Shown here piece after piece: positions 1 through 6,502 of a stretch of 20,245 nucleotides of DNA. Every line of letters starts with the position of its first letter. The first letter of the stretch is position 1. The notes below the pieces were generated by a model that was given only the letters and a program-made list of their open reading frames with translations, did no database searches and was not told the origin of the DNA. Where the stretch lies: NCBI RefSeq assembly GCF_938036805.1, contig NZ_CALHWC010000004.1, positions 1-20,245 on the forward strand, read 5' to 3'. This stretch comes from an uncultured Streptococcus sp. Lineage in GTDB: Bacteria > Bacillota > Bacilli > Lactobacillales > Streptococcaceae. A program made the position numbers and the translations under genes.

Positions 1-26
1 ACTTCTTCCATGATAGCTTTAGACAT
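1..26 (-). CDS. 5' end of an unidentified gene, cut by the window edge
   Basis: Only the first eight codons are visible, reading MSKAIMEE from an ATG at 26-24. An AGGAG ribosome binding site lies just upstream, and an extended -10 promoter sits at 58-63, so a real gene start is well supported. Eight residues are too few to assign a family and I do not name one. The gene lies downstream of trhO on the same strand, separated from it by a terminator at 134-170 and by its own promoter. Confidence 0.6.
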
Positions 27-57
27 AGACTTGCTCCTTTCCCATTTATTTAAGCTC

Positions 58-85
58 ATTATATCACATCAAAAAGAAAGGACAA
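58..85 (-). promoter_or_regulatory. promoter of the left-edge gene
   Basis: On the minus strand TTGTCC (85-80), a 16-base spacer and TATAAT (63-58) form a sigma-A promoter. TG one base upstream of TATAAT makes an extended -10. The start codon is about 32 bases downstream of the -10. Confidence 0.65.
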
Positions 86-133
86 AAAAATCGAAACCTG
101 AATAAAGAAAAGCTAAGCTGCAAATAAATAATG

Positions 134-170
134 AAAAAACTTTAGACACTTGAAACATCTAAAGTTTTTT
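134..170 (-). terminator. trhO terminator
   Basis: A perfect 13-bp inverted repeat (134-146 with 158-170) and an 11-base loop lie 15 bases after the trhO stop. In the minus-strand transcript the stem ends in six U. The GC content is low, so termination may be partial, and the symmetry would also allow it to work on the plus strand. Confidence 0.7.
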
Positions 171-185
171 ATCTTCACGATTAAA

Positions 186-1172
186 TTACTGAGCCACCAA
201 TGTTTCCAAGCTTTCTCCAATCGCAGCCAAACGTTCTATCACTTCTGCTTGACTCAGACCGTTTTCAGTCACATAGCGGTTGCGAGGATGAACACGGCAT
301 TCGTGAGAACAGCCACGGAGGTACTTGTCTTCATTTTCTTCTGAAGTCAAGATGCGGCGGTTACACTCTGGATTGCCACAGTTGACATAGCGCTCGCAAG
401 GAGTACCGTCAAACCAGTCTTTCCCAATCACAACTGGATCAACATGGTTGATAGCAACCGAGATACGCTCATCAAAGACATACATCTTGCCGTCCCAAAG
501 CTCACCTTGAACTTCTGGATCCTTGCCGTAAGTCGCGATACCGCCATGAAGCTGACCAACATCCTTGTATCCTTCACGCACCATCCAGCCTGAGAATTTC
601 TCACAGCGAACACCACCTGTACAGTAAACAACCACGCGCTTGTCCATGAACTTCTCTTTGTTATCACGGACCCATTGCGGCAATTCACGGAAGTTGCGGA
701 TGTCTGGACGGATGGCTCCACGGAAGTGACCCAGATCGTACTCATAGTCGTTACGAGTGTCTAAGACAACAGTGTCTTCGTCCAAGAGAGCTTCCTTAAA
801 TTCCTTAGGTGATAGGTAAGCTCCTGTCGTCTCCAATGGGTTGATGTCATTATCAAAATCATTGTCTTCCAAGCCCAAGTGGACGATTTCTTTCTTGTAG
901 CGAACAAACATTTTCTTGAAGGCTTGTTCGTTTTCTTCGTCAATCTTGAACCAAAGGTCTTCCATACCCGGAAGGGAATGCACATAATCCATGTATTTTT
1001 GAGTGGTTTCATAGTCACCAGAAACCGTTCCGTTGATTCCTTCATCTGCTACCAAGATACGGCCTTTAAGACCGATAGATTTACAGAAGGCCAGATGATC
1101 AGCTGCAAATTTCTCAGCATTCTCAATCGGAACATATTTGTAGTAAAGTAGGACGCGAATATCTTTTGCCAT
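186..1172 (-). CDS. trhO: TrhO, rhodanese-type tRNA uridine(34) hydroxylase (UPF0176)
   Basis: This 328-aa cytosolic protein has the full length and layout of the TrhO/YceA family. Family members hydroxylate U34 of certain tRNAs to 5-hydroxyuridine, the first step toward the wobble modification. The N-terminal 90 residues form the acylphosphatase-like part. A rhodanese domain follows at about 125-220, with active-site loop CTGGVRC at residues 184-190; Cys184 is the expected catalytic cysteine. The C-terminal part carries several cysteines (CGNPEC, CSHEC) typical of the family's zinc-binding tail. The ATG at 1172 gives the family N terminus, although its Shine-Dalgarno (GAGAG, about 10 bases away) is weak. 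The gene appears monocistronic, with its own promoter (1229-1257) and terminator (134-170). Confidence 0.93.
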   Translation of the reverse strand: MAKDIRVLLYYKYVPIENAEKFAADHLAFCKSIGLKGRILVADEGINGTVSGDYETTQKYMDYVHSLPGMEDLWFKIDEENEQAFKKMFVRYKKEIVHLGLEDNDFDNDINPLETTGAYLSPKEFKEALLDEDTVVLDTRNDYEYDLGHFRGAIRPDIRNFRELPQWVRDNKEKFMDKRVVVYCTGGVRCEKFSGWMVREGYKDVGQLHGGIATYGKDPEVQGELWDGKMYVFDERISVAINHVDPVVIGKDWFDGTPCERYVNCGNPECNRRILTSEENEDKYLRGCSHECRVHPRNRYVTENGLSQAEVIERLAAIGESLETLVAQ

Positions 1173-1228
1173 AAGATTTCAACTCTCTTTTCTTTATAAA
1201 ATTTTCTGAATTTTTAATTCATCTATTT

Positions 1229-1257
1229 ATTATAACCTGATTAGAAAAACTGGGCAA
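1229..1257 (-). promoter_or_regulatory. trhO promoter
   Basis: On the minus strand TTGCCC (1257-1252), a 17-base spacer and a consensus TATAAT (1234-1229) precede trhO by about 57 bases. I see no clear terminator between this promoter and the end of the upstream pseudogene at 1310, so readthrough into trhO is possible. Confidence 0.65.
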
Positions 1258-1309
1258 AAAATTTGTTTGGAAAATAGTAGAGCTGGAAAGTTTAAATGAG
1301 AATGACAGG

Positions 1310-1800
1310 TTATCGCTCTTCTTCCAATTGATCCAAATACTTTTCAAAGCGTTTCTTCTGCCACTTACTGAGACTCTCCAAGATAATATTGACCAGCAGT
1401 ATAATAGGAAAGTGAATGACAAAAGTAATTATAATAACAAATAGGAACATGGGGTGAAAAACACTATTATGATAAATAGCATGATTCAGTTGGAAATTCT
1501 GGCAGCCAATCAAAAGAGTCAGAAAGCCTGTTGCGGCTAGCACACCCCAGATAGTCAGACTGAAACTATTGTAATAATTAGCTCCCAGATACTGAGTTCG
1601 ACATATGAAATAAAAACTGGTGATGGGAATCAGAAGTAAGAAGGTCTGATAGTGAACGCCCCCCCATTCATGGCTACAGAACCCATATATAAAGTTAAAC
1701 TGCCACATAGCATGAGACTGAAACTCTCCATACCAGCCTTGTTGACCAGTTGCTCTTCGCGTTCGTCTAAGATTTGACGTTTGATGAATTTAATTTTCAT
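1310..1800 (-). pseudogene. third DUF6773-like membrane protein paralog, frameshifted in a G7 tract
   Basis: Translation from the ATG at 1800 (GGAG six bases upstream) reads MKIKFIKRQILDEREEQL and continues for 56 codons to a TGA. A hydrophobic continuation lies in the -1 frame. The frames meet at seven C on the plus strand (1659-1665), which is G7 in the mRNA. One extra G would give a single protein of 163 aa, matching the two upstream paralogs (164 and 158 aa). All three share a DER-x2-(Q/K)L-x2-K motif near the N terminus and an acidic LDQ...E tail, with about four membrane segments between. The gene follows the CPBP protease by 9 bases and closes the operon. A real mutation, slippage-mediated expression and a sequencing error in the homopolymer are all possible. 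The DUF6773 assignment is from memory of the family and is tentative. Confidence 0.7.
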
Positions 1801-1809
1801 TTCAAGCTC

Positions 1810-2487
1810 CTATACTTCTACTCCAAAAATAGTGATTAACAACATAAGAATGGCAGGAAGTCCGTTATTTATCATGTGAACTGCGATACTGACTTCCAAG
1901 CGCCGAGTTCGATAAGCCAACAAGGTCAAAATCACAGAGGCACCACCATAAATCACAAAAGACATGATATTGGTTGGGCCATGAAAAATCGCAAAGAGCA
2001 GTCCGCCTATGATATAGCCCCAGCTTTCATAGCCTTTAAAGATTTTTAGAGGAATGATGCCACGGAAGATTATTTCCTCTGCGATAGGCGCTAAAACTCC
2101 AAGCATGATGGGAAACAACATCGCATTTCCTCTTTGGAACTCCTCCATCAAAGATGCCTGATTAGCCGTTGTCACTTCTCCATGTAGCCACCGGAGTAAT
2201 ACCGTCCCAAGGACAGATATGAGCACCATGCCTAAGAGGCCTAGTGCAATTCGCTTCCCGTCTCCTTTTTGAAAGATTTTTCCAGACTGGGATAAAATTC
2301 CAGTTTTCTTTGCTACCACGACAAAGACCAGCAAAACTAGGAAAATCAGCGAAAGCCCAAGACCAATGGTCCACTGTTTGGGAAATTGATAAGTTATTGC
2401 TAGCTGCTGAAACAGCATAGGGAGGACATACAAGGCCAAGGCTAAAAAAGCGCAGCCAGCCCAGATCAATCGTTTCCACCAAGTCAT
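1810..2487 (-). CDS. CPBP-family intramembrane glutamic endopeptidase (Abi/CAAX-type)
   Basis: This 225-aa multi-pass protein has all the signatures of the CPBP family (Rce1-like intramembrane proteases): EEIIFR at residues 137-142, FAIFH ending at His169, and HMINN at 204-208. The conserved Glu, Arg, His and Asn residues of the active site are all present, so it is probably catalytically competent. Its ATG overlaps the stop of the upstream membrane-protein gene (ATGA), implying translational coupling. In streptococci such proteins occur in bacteriocin immunity and maturation loci and next to small regulators. Here its neighbours are an XRE regulator and three related small membrane proteins, which are plausible substrates or partners. 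The substrate is unknown. Confidence 0.88.
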   Translation of the reverse strand: MTWWKRLIWAGCAFLALALYVLPMLFQQLAITYQFPKQWTIGLGLSLIFLVLLVFVVVAKKTGILSQSGKIFQKGDGKRIALGLLGMVLISVLGTVLLRWLHGEVTTANQASLMEEFQRGNAMLFPIMLGVLAPIAEEIIFRGIIPLKIFKGYESWGYIIGGLLFAIFHGPTNIMSFVIYGGASVILTLLAYRTRRLEVSIAVHMINNGLPAILMLLITIFGVEV

Positions 2488-2960
2488 TCTTCATCCTCCA
2501 ATTCCTGATCGAGCTTTGCCTGACCCTTACTGTTTAGGTAAAGACTGAGCTTGTCCATGGTCAAGCTCCCAAGCATAAATAATGCCATTGCAAGAGCCAG
2601 CTTGAGCAGATACAAAATACTGAACATGCTGGCCAGATTTTCTCGCTGACCAAAGAAATCAATGCCCATAACGATGAGAGCAAAAACGACTCCACCGCCA
2701 AATCGCTCTGGCCATTTTTCCTCTCTCACCATATCACCAACATCAACGCCTAGGCTTACGCGACGAAGCAAGGCATATAGACCTACTAGGGTAAGCAGAA
2801 TACCCTCTGGCAGATAGGCCAGCAAACTTAGATGGAGGACATAGGCTTTGAAAAATACAGAGATAGCTAAGAAGAGGAACATTCCTAGCACTAGTTCTCC
2901 CGCAACTTTACCGTCCAATTTCTCTGTTCGTTCATCTTTTATAACAGGCTGCTTCTTCAT
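2484..2960 (-). CDS. small membrane protein, DUF6773-like paralog 2
   Basis: I start this 158-aa protein at the ATG at 2960 (MKKQPVIKDERTEKL) rather than at an upstream ATG at 2999, because the paralog at 3005-3499 aligns from this point. The sequences just upstream of both ATGs are nearly identical (AAGTGAG-A/G-AAGAAAATGAA). The Shine-Dalgarno is weak. Four hydrophobic segments lie at about 22-42, 48-65, 88-103 and 112-132, between a charged DERTEKL N terminus and an acidic LDQELEDEE tail. The stop overlaps the start of the CPBP protease gene. The function is unknown. Membership of the DUF6773 group is a tentative recollection; homology to the neighbouring paralogs is seen directly. Confidence 0.8.
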   Translation of the reverse strand: MKKQPVIKDERTEKLDGKVAGELVLGMFLFLAISVFFKAYVLHLSLLAYLPEGILLTLVGLYALLRRVSLGVDVGDMVREEKWPERFGGGVVFALIVMGIDFFGQRENLASMFSILYLLKLALAMALFMLGSLTMDKLSLYLNSKGQAKLDQELEDEE

Positions 2961-3004
2961 TTTCTTTCTCACTTTCTTATTTATAAGTTGAAGATTCACT
3001 GATT

Positions 3005-3499
3005 CTAATTCTCATCATTTTCTAATTCTTGGTCCAATAAAACCTGTCTCTTCTGATAAAAATGATTGACTCCCTTGTCTAAAATACTAGAGAGAACCAG
3101 TATCAGCGCAATAATAAAAATAAATTGTAAAAATGGATGATGGCGAAAGAATGGTCGAATAGCTGAATTTCCACCTAACATCTGAACAGCCACGATTACA
3201 ATTGCTAAGATAGCCCCGTTAGCCAAACGACTTCTGAAACTCCTATGCCCAATAGATGGCTTGTCGCGTCTGATATCAAGTCCCAACTGCCAGCTACGAA
3301 TGCCAGCATAGATTTCCATACCCAAAATAACTAGAATTTCCGGTAAGTAGCCTTCTACTGGCACATGCCAAATCATGATTTTGATAAAAATAGAGATAAG
3401 GAGCAAGATAATCGCAAAAAATGCAACTTCATTTCCTAATTTTCGCTCAAGTTGTAGAGTCCGCTCGTCTGTATAGACTTTTTGTGGTTTGTCCTTCAT
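3005..3499 (-). CDS. small membrane protein, DUF6773-like paralog 1
   Basis: This 164-aa protein starts at the ATG at 3499 (GAGGA just upstream), 19 bases after the XRE regulator stop. The frame stays open 38 codons further upstream, but that stretch overlaps the XRE gene and has no protein character. A charged N terminus (VYTDERTLQLERKLGNE) precedes hydrophobic segments at about 24-44, 50-66, 93-108 and 123-140, and the protein ends in an acidic LDQELENDEN tail. The DERT, YLPE and LDQELE elements and the spacing match the next gene, so the two are tandem duplicates. The position directly after a small XRE regulator is typical of membrane proteins that modulate or are controlled by such regulators; this is inference. 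Confidence 0.82.
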   Translation of the reverse strand: MKDKPQKVYTDERTLQLERKLGNEVAFFAIILLLISIFIKIMIWHVPVEGYLPEILVILGMEIYAGIRSWQLGLDIRRDKPSIGHRSFRSRLANGAILAIVIVAVQMLGGNSAIRPFFRHHPFLQFIFIIALILVLSSILDKGVNHFYQKRQVLLDQELENDEN

Positions 3500-3518
3500 T
3501 TTCTTCCTCACTTTCTTC

Positions 3519-3716
3519 CTATTCTTCCCAAAACAACTGATCCAGCGTTTTATTGAGGCATTTGCAAATGGCCAAGCATAGACTGAGACTGGGATTGTAC
3601 TTGCCTGCCTCAATCAGGCCAATGGTCTGACGAGTCACACCAATAGCATCAGCCAAGTCTCCTTGGGTCATGTCATGCTCAGCCCTTGCCATTTTTAACC
3701 TAAGATTTTTTGCCAT
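3519..3716 (-). CDS. small XRE-family transcriptional regulator
   Basis: This 65-aa protein is almost entirely one helix-turn-helix domain of the Cro/CI type. MTQGDLADAIGVTRQTIGLI at residues 16-35 is the HTH, followed by EAGKYNPSL and the usual C-terminal LDQLFW. The ATG at 3716 is preferred because AAGGA sits eight bases upstream. Two earlier in-frame ATGs, at 3749 and 3725, either lack a suitable site or overlap it. The start overlaps the upstream 63-aa gene by 17 bases, which suggests coupling. Proteins of this size (COG1476 type) normally autoregulate their operon. A 13-base direct repeat over the operon promoter (3921-3952) is the natural candidate operator. Confidence 0.9.
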   Translation of the reverse strand: MAKNLRLKMARAEHDMTQGDLADAIGVTRQTIGLIEAGKYNPSLSLCLAICKCLNKTLDQLFWEE

Positions 3717-3891
3717 GGCCACCATCCTTTTCGTATTTCTTTTTCCCACCTACGGCATAGAAAGTGCAGCAAAGGGCGACATTACTAAAAGCAAGTATGA
3801 TAAAGGTTTGATTTTTCTGAATCGTGCCAACAACTAGTAGAGCTATCGCCGATACAAGACAAATAAACTGAGCATTCACTTTTTTATTCAT
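3700..3891 (-). CDS. 63-aa two-helix membrane protein, first gene of the XRE operon
   Basis: The ATG at 3891 has an AAAGGA site eight bases upstream and a consensus -10 about 30 bases upstream, so this short gene is well supported as the first cistron. Two hydrophobic helices (about residues 8-24 and 29-46) are followed by a basic, glycine-rich tail ending GKKKYEKDGGHGKKS. There is no recognisable domain and I know of no family. The 17-base overlap with the XRE regulator suggests coupled translation. A small membrane partner that binds or tethers the regulator is one possibility, but the sequence does not show it. Confidence 0.75.
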   Translation of the reverse strand: MNKKVNAQFICLVSAIALLVVGTIQKNQTFIILAFSNVALCCTFYAVGGKKKYEKDGGHGKKS

Positions 3892-3920
3892 ATCTGCGTT
3901 CCTTTCATCTTCATAAGTTC

Positions 3921-3952
3921 ATTATACAATATATTTTAAATAATGCAATATA
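3921..3952 (-). promoter_or_regulatory. promoter of the XRE operon with overlapping direct-repeat operator candidate
   Basis: On the minus strand TTGCAT (3948-3943), a 16-base spacer and TATAAT (3926-3921) form the promoter. Two 13-base direct repeats, TATATTGCATTAT (3952-3940) and TATATTGTATAAT (3933-3921), match at 11 of 13 positions and start 19 bases apart. One covers the -35 box and the other the -10. This is the layout expected for autorepression by the XRE protein. The binding itself is inferred. Confidence 0.6.
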
Positions 3953-3981
3953 TAAATTACATTTTGTTTTTTATTTTGTAC

Positions 3982-4010
3982 AAAAAAAGATTGGGACTTT
4001 CCCAATCTTT
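3982..4010 (-). terminator. terminator after the UPF0397 gene
   Basis: A perfect 11-bp stem (3986-3996 with 4000-4010) with a three-base loop is followed in the minus transcript by seven U (3988-3982). It ends the ECF/SAM-hydrolase operon just before the XRE operon promoter region. Confidence 0.88.
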
Positions 4011-4025
4011 AATTATCTAATTTGA

Positions 4026-4589
4026 TTAATCTTTCTTAAGGCTGCCTGAGCGAGTCTGAGTACGGGCGTAGGCTAGTAAGAGCAAGGTTCCTGCTACGGC
4101 AACTGTCACTCCATTGGACAGAGTTGCCACAAAGCCTTGCACAAAGACCTTATTGACCGGCTCGCTATAAATCAAGATATCACCAATCGGAGCGACCAAG
4201 AGCCAGACAAAAGCATTGGCCAAAAGCTGGAAGATATTGAAGTTGACGATGTCCTTCACTTCAAAAACACCTTCTGCTGCACGAATGCGATTTTTAAACA
4301 AACCAAGAATGAAACCAAAGAAGGCACTAGCGATAATCCATGACCACCAGAGACCGTAGCCAGCCATAGCGTCTTTGATAACGTGGCCAATCAAGCCCAT
4401 CAGGAAGCCAACAAAGGGGCCAAAAACAACACTGAAGAGAGCCTGAACCGCATATTGCAGCTGAATACTGGTATTTGGGACAGGTGTTGGAATGCTAATC
4501 ATTCCGATAACTACAAAAAGTGCAGCTCCAATCCCCGTTGCAACAACTTCTTTAATAGTAAACTTTGTATCTAACAATTTCTTTTTCAT
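4026..4589 (-). CDS. ECF transporter S component, UPF0397 family
   Basis: This 187-aa integral membrane protein has the UPF0397 pattern: IGAALFVVIGMISIPTPVPN at about 19-38, then FGPFVGFLMGLIGH and a WWSW motif. The family is annotated as the substrate-binding S subunit of energy-coupling-factor vitamin transporters, often as riboflavin-like, but the substrate of this member cannot be read from sequence. An S subunit needs the shared EcfA/EcfA'/EcfT module, which is not in this window, so it presumably uses one encoded elsewhere. The start has a strong AAAGGAG six bases upstream and lies 11 bases after the SAM hydrolase stop, so the two are co-transcribed. A strong terminator follows. Confidence 0.85.
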   Translation of the reverse strand: MKKKLLDTKFTIKEVVATGIGAALFVVIGMISIPTPVPNTSIQLQYAVQALFSVVFGPFVGFLMGLIGHVIKDAMAGYGLWWSWIIASAFFGFILGLFKNRIRAAEGVFEVKDIVNFNIFQLLANAFVWLLVAPIGDILIYSEPVNKVFVQGFVATLSNGVTVAVAGTLLLLAYARTQTRSGSLKKD

Positions 4590-4600
4590 AATGTTCTCCT

Positions 4601-5446
4601 TTAATTTTCTATACGTTTAATCTCAATATGCCATTGAGCACCAACACCAACATTGTAGGCCTTGGCAAAAGAACCTTGGTTAATAGCCAAGCCCACCCGA
4701 TAGAGGGAATTGATGTATAAAATTGGCTGACCGATACGAACATCCGCAAAGGACTTACCATAGGTCACTTGGTTTTGATAAACCAGCATATCATTGTTGT
4801 AGATAGTGACTTCAAAACGGTCGCCAAAGCTTGGCTCCAAGGTGCAGAACTCCTCGCGTGTAATCGAAGTCCAAAGCGAGCCAAAGCGAACATCCAAAAT
4901 GTCAATAGCTCCGCTGACCAAATTATCCGCTAGTCTTGTCTCCACAACAGGGATTTCGACAATTTCTTCGACACTCAACTCTGGGCCAACTTCCTCAAAA
5001 CTGATATGGCCGCTAGCCAGCTTGGCACCTGTGTAGGCATAGACATCTCGCCCGTGGAAAGTATAAGAATGCTCGGTATTCTTACGGCGATTTTTGACCT
5101 CGGAAATTTCACGAATGGCTACGATACCGACATGCTTTTTGATAAAGGACAGCGTTCCATTGTCAGGAGTTACGATATATTGGTTTTTGCTGGTCTTGGC
5201 AACTACGCTTTTCCGCTTAGAACCCACTCCCGGATCCACGACCGAAACAAAGGTCGTTCCCTCTGGCCAATAATCTACCGTCTGAAAGAGACGATAACTG
5301 CCCTCAAAGATATTGTAAGGAGTGATATCATGGGTCAAATGATGGATTTTCAGCGTTGGTGATTCCTCCAAAGCCACTCCAATCATAGCCGACACCGCTC
5401 CATCTACCAGACCGAAGTCCGACTGCAGCACTAATATGTTGTTCAT
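4601..5446 (-). CDS. SAM hydrolase (adenosine-forming), DUF62 / SAM hydroxide adenosyltransferase family
   Basis: This 281-aa protein belongs to the family that hydrolyses S-adenosylmethionine to adenosine and methionine using water, a relative of fluorinase and chlorinase. The N-terminal LQSDFGLVDGAV and VVDPGVGSKRKS segments, the TPDNGTLS motif and FHGRDVYAYTGAKLA are diagnostic. The catalytic Asp-Arg-His triad described for archaeal members can be placed at Asp71, Arg78 and His131, with matching spacing. The C-terminal part (about 170-281) is the smaller beta-barrel domain. A GGAGG site precedes the ATG. It lies between two ECF S components in one apparent operon, which suggests that a SAM-derived product or a linked vitamin is transported, but no substrate is proven. 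Confidence 0.9.
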   Translation of the reverse strand: MNNILVLQSDFGLVDGAVSAMIGVALEESPTLKIHHLTHDITPYNIFEGSYRLFQTVDYWPEGTTFVSVVDPGVGSKRKSVVAKTSKNQYIVTPDNGTLSFIKKHVGIVAIREISEVKNRRKNTEHSYTFHGRDVYAYTGAKLASGHISFEEVGPELSVEEIVEIPVVETRLADNLVSGAIDILDVRFGSLWTSITREEFCTLEPSFGDRFEVTIYNNDMLVYQNQVTYGKSFADVRIGQPILYINSLYRVGLAINQGSFAKAYNVGVGAQWHIEIKRIEN

Positions 5447-5542
5447 CTTATTCCTCCCAGGCCTTGAGCCTGATATTCTCCAAGTCCTCTAATCTTACCA
5501 AAATTAGGCTCTTTTCGCTAGAGCTGGAGGCATAGGATTTTT

Positions 5543-5685
5543 TTATAACTGTCTATTTCTCAAAGATATAGCATGCAAGCTAGGGCATTTTTCTGGATCA
5601 AACTTATGCCAGAACAATTCCTTGATCAAGCTAGGATAGGAAAGTCCGGCAGCTTTCGCTTCGCTTAACTTTTTTATGACTGAAA
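5543..5685 (-). other. intergenic spacer with a residual open frame, no credible start
   Basis: Between the MptD-like gene and the SAM hydrolase one minus-strand frame stays open for about 45 codons and ends at a TAA at 5545-5543. It reads in part AAGLSYPSLIKELFW and DPEKCPSLHA, which looks protein-like, but it has no ATG, GTG or Shine-Dalgarno and overlaps the end of the MptD-like gene. A gene remnant or chance are both possible. The rest of the 5447-5673 spacer holds only small hairpins, such as GAGCCT pairing with AGGCTC near 5465-5510, and the GGAGG of the next gene. Confidence 0.25.
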
Positions 5686-6267
5686 ATCAGCTTGTTCACT
5701 GCGCTTTTTTACCAGATATTGACCGAGCAGGCCACCGATTAAGGCACCTGCCACTACCATCACGATAAAACTAGCGATGGTCGGAAAATCCAACGGCAGC
5801 AAAATCCGATTGATGTATTCTGCTGTCTTACCACGCGCTACCAAGCTATCAATATAAGCCTGACGTGCTAGCCACATGAGGATAATAGGCCCCGAATTGA
5901 CAAAAGAGAAACAAACAAAGGAGAGCAGACTCCAGAATTTATTTTCGTATTTGCCCAAGCCTGCAATCGTGTCCGCCAAGAAACCGAACACCAAGCCCGG
6001 CAAACCAGCAATCATAAAATGACCAGACAGGAGGAAAAAGCCTCCCATTATTAGGCCTACTAAGCTGATTGCTCCAAATTTTTTAATCTTGCTTTGCAGA
6101 CACATATAAACGCTTCCACCAAAAACTGCGGCAAATACTGGAGCATAAAGCATATTGCCAGCATTGTCAAAAAAGTGGCCTACTAGTACTCCTAGTCCGA
6201 CACAGAGAAAGTAGAGCAGAGCAAAGACTCCCGTCCATTTCAACTCTTTCAGTGTTAACGATGTCAT
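5674..6267 (-). CDS. MptD-like putative ECF transporter S component (Trep_Strep family)
   Basis: This 197-aa protein has five to six hydrophobic segments and a basic C-terminal end (LVKKRSEQADFQS). It resembles the Trep_Strep integral membrane family, annotated as MptD-type ECF S components. Features include an N-terminal KELKWTGVFALLYFL, a glycine-rich GGFFLLSGHFMIAGLPGLVF segment and a final helix with GALIGGLLGQYL. The substrate is unknown. An AAAGGA site precedes the ATG, and the gene is the first behind a strong promoter and a 230-base structured leader. The next gene, the SAM hydrolase, starts 227 bases downstream with no U-run terminator between them, so one transcript is likely. Confidence 0.75.
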   Translation of the reverse strand: MTSLTLKELKWTGVFALLYFLCVGLGVLVGHFFDNAGNMLYAPVFAAVFGGSVYMCLQSKIKKFGAISLVGLIMGGFFLLSGHFMIAGLPGLVFGFLADTIAGLGKYENKFWSLLSFVCFSFVNSGPIILMWLARQAYIDSLVARGKTAEYINRILLPLDFPTIASFIVMVVAGALIGGLLGQYLVKKRSEQADFQS

Positions 6268-6496
6268 TATCGAATCCTTTCTAATTGTGAAGCTAAAACT
6301 TCATAAAACCATTTATTGCTATCGTCCTCGAAAAGTATGGAAAATATAAGCCTCATGCCTTGTCATCCTTCCTGCAAAATGAAATTTTAGCCAGATTTGC
6401 AGATCTAACATCCTGGATATGTTTGCTTCCCTCAGCATGGGTAAAATCCAGTGCTACTAAGAAGTAATTTATTATGCTATTTTTCCATACTTATCT
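6268..6496 (-). ncRNA. structured 5' leader, candidate orphan riboswitch
   Basis: The promoter at 6503-6531 implies a transcript starting near 6496, so the MptD-like mRNA has a leader of about 230 bases. A 12-base segment at the very 5' end (6492-6481) is perfectly complementary to 6344-6333 and would close a domain of about 136 bases. Inside, 6446-6451 pairs with 6413-6418 (CTGGAT/ATCCAG), and 6396-6402 pairs with 6372-6378 (CTGCAAA/TTTGCAG). Alternative pairings such as AGAT/ATCT at the next hairpin compete. A terminal closing helix around a branched domain is the usual architecture of a metabolite aptamer. I could not match it to TPP, FMN, cobalamin, SAM, preQ1, THF, lysine, purine or T-box signatures. 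Only a short hairpin, with no U-tract, precedes the ribosome binding site, so control of translation is more likely than termination. Confidence 0.5.
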
Positions 6497-6502
6497 TTAT
6501 TT

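Noticed and set aside
6319..6438. A 39-codon minus-strand frame with ATG inside the structured leader, possible leader peptide
   Set aside because: No Shine-Dalgarno precedes the ATG, the composition is not gene-like, and the same bases are explained by the RNA helices. It remains a possibility only if the helices prove unconserved.
6268..6500. TPP, FMN, SAM-I, SMK, preQ1, THF, cobalamin or T-box identity of the leader
   Set aside because: None of the conserved core strings of these classes could be found at suitable positions by eye. A covariance-model search would be decisive.
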